From: Bacillota bacterium
GTDB taxonomy: Bacteria > Bacillota_B > Desulfitobacteriia > Desulfitobacteriales > Desulfitobacteriaceae
Direction of reading: 5' to 3'
Length of the DNA stretch: 7,344 nt
Assembly (NCBI GenBank): GCA_021779415.1
Contig: JAJYAS010000163.1
Coordinates: forward strand, 1 to 7,344
Within the stretch, counting starts at the first letter, position 1; each line of letters starts with the position of its first letter. The notes under the pieces are model-generated. The model was not told where the DNA came from. It saw only the letters and a list, made by a program, of their open reading frames with translations, and made no database searches. A program made the position numbers and the translations under genes. Positions 5,299-7,344 of this stretch are shown here, piece after piece.

Positions 5299-6438
5299 TC
5301 AAACTTTAGACGAAGAATTTGTCACAACTGCGATAGCCTGTTCATCAACGAATGCTAAGATCCTTTTTAGTACTGAATTGAACTTGTTTTCAATCTCTAA
5401 GAAATTCATAGCCGGAATATAATAAAGTTCCATTAGATCATGGGTTTGTTTCGCTTTTTTAGAATGCCCAAGTGCTCGTGTTATATGTTGGTTAACCCGA
5501 ACTTGACAATCTCGGATCTCGTTGCCACAATTTTCGTCGAGTAGTGGCGTATTGAGGCTTTCTTCAAAATCAAGACTAATTAGTTTACCATCAAAATTAG
5601 GAGTATAGGCATAGGGTTCAGCGTTAATGACAAATGCAACTCTTAGATCTGGAAGGATGACTAGATCTAAACGCTCAGGATCAAGTGTATTGTGATAATA
5701 CTCAACGCCCAAGTTGTAAGTTAAAGCACGCTCAGCAATTCTAGAAAGGAAGGTCGATTTTCCAGTCCCAGGTTGACCTTTAAGTACGTAAAGCGTGTCT
5801 GTCCCATTCAGTAGTGTATCTATGAACTCTGTTTTTCCTTGAGGAGTATGACCCCAAGCGAACAAATGACGTTCATTTGCATGACCTTTAGGGGGTATTC
5901 TGAAAATTTCCCTTTCAATTTTCAAGGTCAGCTGATTAATTTTGCTCCAATCCTGAAAAGATCTTACATAATATTTCCATTCTTCTAATGCAATCTTGGC
6001 CTCTCTTAAGGCAAAATATGCCCTTTGGAAATAGCTACTGACTTTTAAATTACAGTCAACAATCTGTTTTCTAGATCGTTTTAGCATGGCTTCGTCCCAA
6101 TACTCACCGAGATTAATAATTTCATCCACTGCACCTGGATTTTTTGGGTCTACAATATGTGGAGATGTTCCATCCATTAGCCCGATATTTAGCTTTGGAA
6201 TAACGACTCCATCAATAGAACCGTTGTCTGAGGAACAACAATGGTATTCGATATCGTACCCCCGTTCTAACATGGATTGAGCAATTTTTTTCATAAGTGT
6301 TGACTTGCCCACACCTGGACCACCTTTAATGACAAAGATATGTTCGGCATTTTGTTGAATCATGTAATGATAGAATGAGAAGAAACCCTGCGAAGTAACT
6401 GCGCCAGGAAACATTTTTTTGATATGTGCGTTGGACAT
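5299..6438 (-). CDS. Dual P-loop ATPase, uncharacterised family
   Basis: A 379-residue soluble protein made of two repeated NTPase halves. Half 1 has F-S-F-Y followed by Walker A G39-G-P-G-V-G-K45-S46, then Y-H-C-C-S-S-D-N-G-S-I-D-G-V-V-I-P. Half 2, from about residue 190, begins R-H-L-F-A-W-G-H-T-P-Q-G, has Walker A G221-Q-P-G-T-G-K227-S228, then Y-Y-H-N-T-L-D-P-E-R-L-D-L-V-I-L-P. The repeated order (TxQG segment, P-loop, S/L-D, V-I-P/L-P) indicates internal duplication. It resembles conserved Firmicutes proteins annotated only as ATPase or nucleotide kinase (the PRK06851 type, from memory); the substrate is unknown. An in-frame ATG 18 nt further upstream (6456) is rejected because AAAGGAG lies inside that extension, 8 nt before the ATG at 6438. 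No promoter upstream is convincing. It has its own terminator and follows the sigma-54 activator gene, from which another terminator separates it. Confidence 0.85.
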   Translation of the reverse strand: MSNAHIKKMFPGAVTSQGFFSFYHYMIQQNAEHIFVIKGGPGVGKSTLMKKIAQSMLERGYDIEYHCCSSDNGSIDGVVIPKLNIGLMDGTSPHIVDPKNPGAVDEIINLGEYWDEAMLKRSRKQIVDCNLKVSSYFQRAYFALREAKIALEEWKYYVRSFQDWSKINQLTLKIEREIFRIPPKGHANERHLFAWGHTPQGKTEFIDTLLNGTDTLYVLKGQPGTGKSTFLSRIAERALTYNLGVEYYHNTLDPERLDLVILPDLRVAFVINAEPYAYTPNFDGKLISLDFEESLNTPLLDENCGNEIRDCQVRVNQHITRALGHSKKAKQTHDLMELYYIPAMNFLEIENKFNSVLKRILAFVDEQAIAVVTNSSSKV

Positions 6439-6446
6439 GTAGAACT

Positions 6447-6453
6447 CTCCTTT
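6447..6453 (-). promoter_or_regulatory. Ribosome binding site that fixes the ATPase start
   Basis: Read leftward, AAAGGAG is followed by 8 nt and then the ATG at 6438-6436. It overlaps the codons just after the upstream ATG at 6456, which has no ribosome site of its own, so the shorter form of the protein is preferred. Confidence 0.75.
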
Positions 6454-6533
6454 CATAGTTAAAGCGTCTGCATCCTCAATCTATTCAGATGTAGTGCTTT
6501 TTGTTCCGGATTTTCTAAAGTTCTTAGAGAAAT

Positions 6534-6561
6534 AAAAAACCAACTGATTCACATCAGTTGG
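6534..6561 (-). terminator. Rho-independent terminator of the sigma-54 activator gene
   Basis: In the leftward RNA a perfect 9-bp stem, CCAACTGAT with ATCAGTTGG, closes a 4-nt GTGA loop (6540-6561). It is followed directly by six T and then ATTT. It lies about 70 nt beyond the activator stop codon and before the ATPase gene, so the two genes are probably separate transcripts. Confidence 0.9.
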
Positions 6562-6632
6562 CTAAAATTAGAATAATAATAATTGGACATTCCTACACAT
6601 ACAACCTTAACTATTAACTAATACTTTGGCGT

Positions 6633-7344
6633 TTAATGTAGTTCATGCTTAATCAGTTTCTTGTATAACCCAGCCCGTGATAAACCGAGCGTTTTCGCTG
6701 CTTGAACTTTATTTCCATTAGCATTTTCAAGCGCATAGATAAGAGCCTCTTTTTCCACTCTATTAAGAATATTTTCTAACGCCCCTCCGACAAACGGGCG
6801 CGTTTCATGGCCTGCTAAGATTTGCAAATAGTTCGGCAAGTGTTTAAGCTGAATTTCAGAACCGTCTATCATATTGAAAGCCCTCTCAATGACGTTTTCA
6901 AGTTCGCGAATATTGCCTGGCCAGAGATGGTTCATCAGAACATTCTTAGATTCTGAGGATAGTTCAGTGACTGATTTCGCAAACTGATGGTTAAATTTCT
7001 TTAAGAAGGTTTCAATTAAACCTTCGACGTCATCCATTCTATCACGTAGCGGCGGAATAGTTAGTGTCACTACGTTTATACGGTAATAAAGGTCTTCGCG
7101 GAATTGTTTTTCCAGAATCATGGCTTCGAGATCACGATTGGTCGCGGCCACTAATCGTACGTCTACTTTACGAGCTTTGCTGCTTCCTAAGCGTTCAATT
7201 TCTCGTTCTTGGATAACACGCAATAACTTGGCTTGCATGGCCATCTCCATATCTCCAATTTCGTCCAGAAACAAGGTTCCTCCATCAGCAAGCTCAAATT
7301 TTCCGAGCTTACCCCCTTTAATGGCGCCAGTAAAGGCTCCTTCA
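6633..7344 (-). CDS. Sigma-54-dependent activator, C-terminal part
   Basis: The open frame runs off the window edge; 236 residues are visible, numbered here from the edge. They hold most of the AAA+ domain: E1-G-A-F-T-G-A7, the loop that contacts sigma-54; Walker B L24-F-L-D27-E28-I; sensor I A-A-T-N69-R-D-L; the R-finger region F-R82-E-D-L-Y-Y-R88; and sensor II W-P-G-N-I-R146-E-L. A linker and a Fis-type helix-turn-helix (about 197-236, [20 protein letters not shown]) complete the protein. It binds upstream activating sequences and uses ATP hydrolysis to open sigma-54 RNA polymerase promoters. Walker A and the N-terminal signal-sensing domain lie outside the window, so the signal is unknown. 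The TTG at 7274 is internal and not a start. I saw no sigma-54 promoter in the window, so its targets are probably elsewhere. Confidence 0.95.
   Translation of the reverse strand, partial: EGAFTGAIKGGKLGKFELADGGTLFLDEIGDMEMAMQAKLLRVIQEREIERLGSSKARKVDVRLVAATNRDLEAMILEKQFREDLYYRINVVTLTIPPLRDRMDDVEGLIETFLKKFNHQFAKSVTELSSESKNVLMNHLWPGNIRELENVIERAFNMIDGSEIQLKHLPNYLQILAGHETRPFVGGALENILNRVEKEALIYALENANGNKVQAAKTLGLSRAGLYKKLIKHELH

Noticed and set aside
6439..6456. Longer dual ATPase starting at the upstream ATG
   Set aside because: No ribosome site precedes it, and a good one lies within the extension in front of the second ATG.
6462..6476. Tiny 4-codon upstream frame (M-Q-T-L) before the ATPase gene
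   Set aside because: The possible ribosome site is too close to the ATG and a frame of this size is expected by chance.
1..7344. CRISPR arrays, tRNA or rRNA genes, insertion sequences, prophage genes
   Set aside because: No regularly spaced repeats, cloverleaf-like sequence, transposase motif or terminal repeats were seen on either strand.

Overview
The window looks like chromosomal DNA of a low-to-moderate GC, spore-forming-type Firmicute. A member of the Desulfosporosinus/Desulfitobacterium group (Peptococcaceae sensu lato) would fit. The reasons are a DUF896/YnzC-type small protein, a pyruvate kinase with the C-terminal PEP-utiliser swivel domain found in Bacillus-type enzymes, a dual P-loop ATPase of a family seen in clostridia and bacilli, a sigma-54 activator, strong AGGAGG ribosome sites and frequent TTG starts. 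The genus is an inference; no rRNA or other marker is present.

Layout, left to right. (1) 4-198 (+): small DUF896 protein, ending 14 nt from the convergent MBL-fold hydrolase at 213-875 (-). (2) 876-1109: divergent intergenic region with a long hairpin (899-948) directly in front of the hydrolase ribosome site. (3) 1110-1397 (+): unrecognised 95-aa protein, followed by a terminator-like hairpin (1437-1475) that can also serve the leftward operon. (4) 5070-1533 (-): a tight glycolytic cluster transcribed leftward as GAPDH, pyruvate kinase, DeoR-family repressor, with gaps of 18 and 22 nt. Its upstream region (5071-5233) holds two candidate promoters, a block of hexamers repeated with a 12-nt period and an AT-rich dyad. 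(5) 6438-5299 (-): monocistronic-looking protein with two P-loop ATPase halves and its own terminator (5234-5260). (6) 7344-6633 (-, cut by the window edge): sigma-54 enhancer-binding activator (GAFTGA loop, Walker B, Fis-type HTH) with a strong terminator (6534-6561).

The clearest functional unit is the GAPDH/pyruvate kinase/DeoR cluster. It holds the first step of lower glycolysis (NAD-linked oxidation of glyceraldehyde-3-phosphate) and the last (PEP to pyruvate with ATP formation), followed by a repressor of a family that usually senses sugar phosphates. Local feedback control by that repressor is plausible but is inferred from position. I found no CRISPR, tRNA, rRNA, transposase or phage gene, and nothing I could defend as a wholly new system. 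The best leads are the unusual control region of the glycolytic cluster, the hairpin leader of the hydrolase, and the uncharacterised dual-ATPase and 95-aa proteins. No gene-free stretch exceeds 300 bases.
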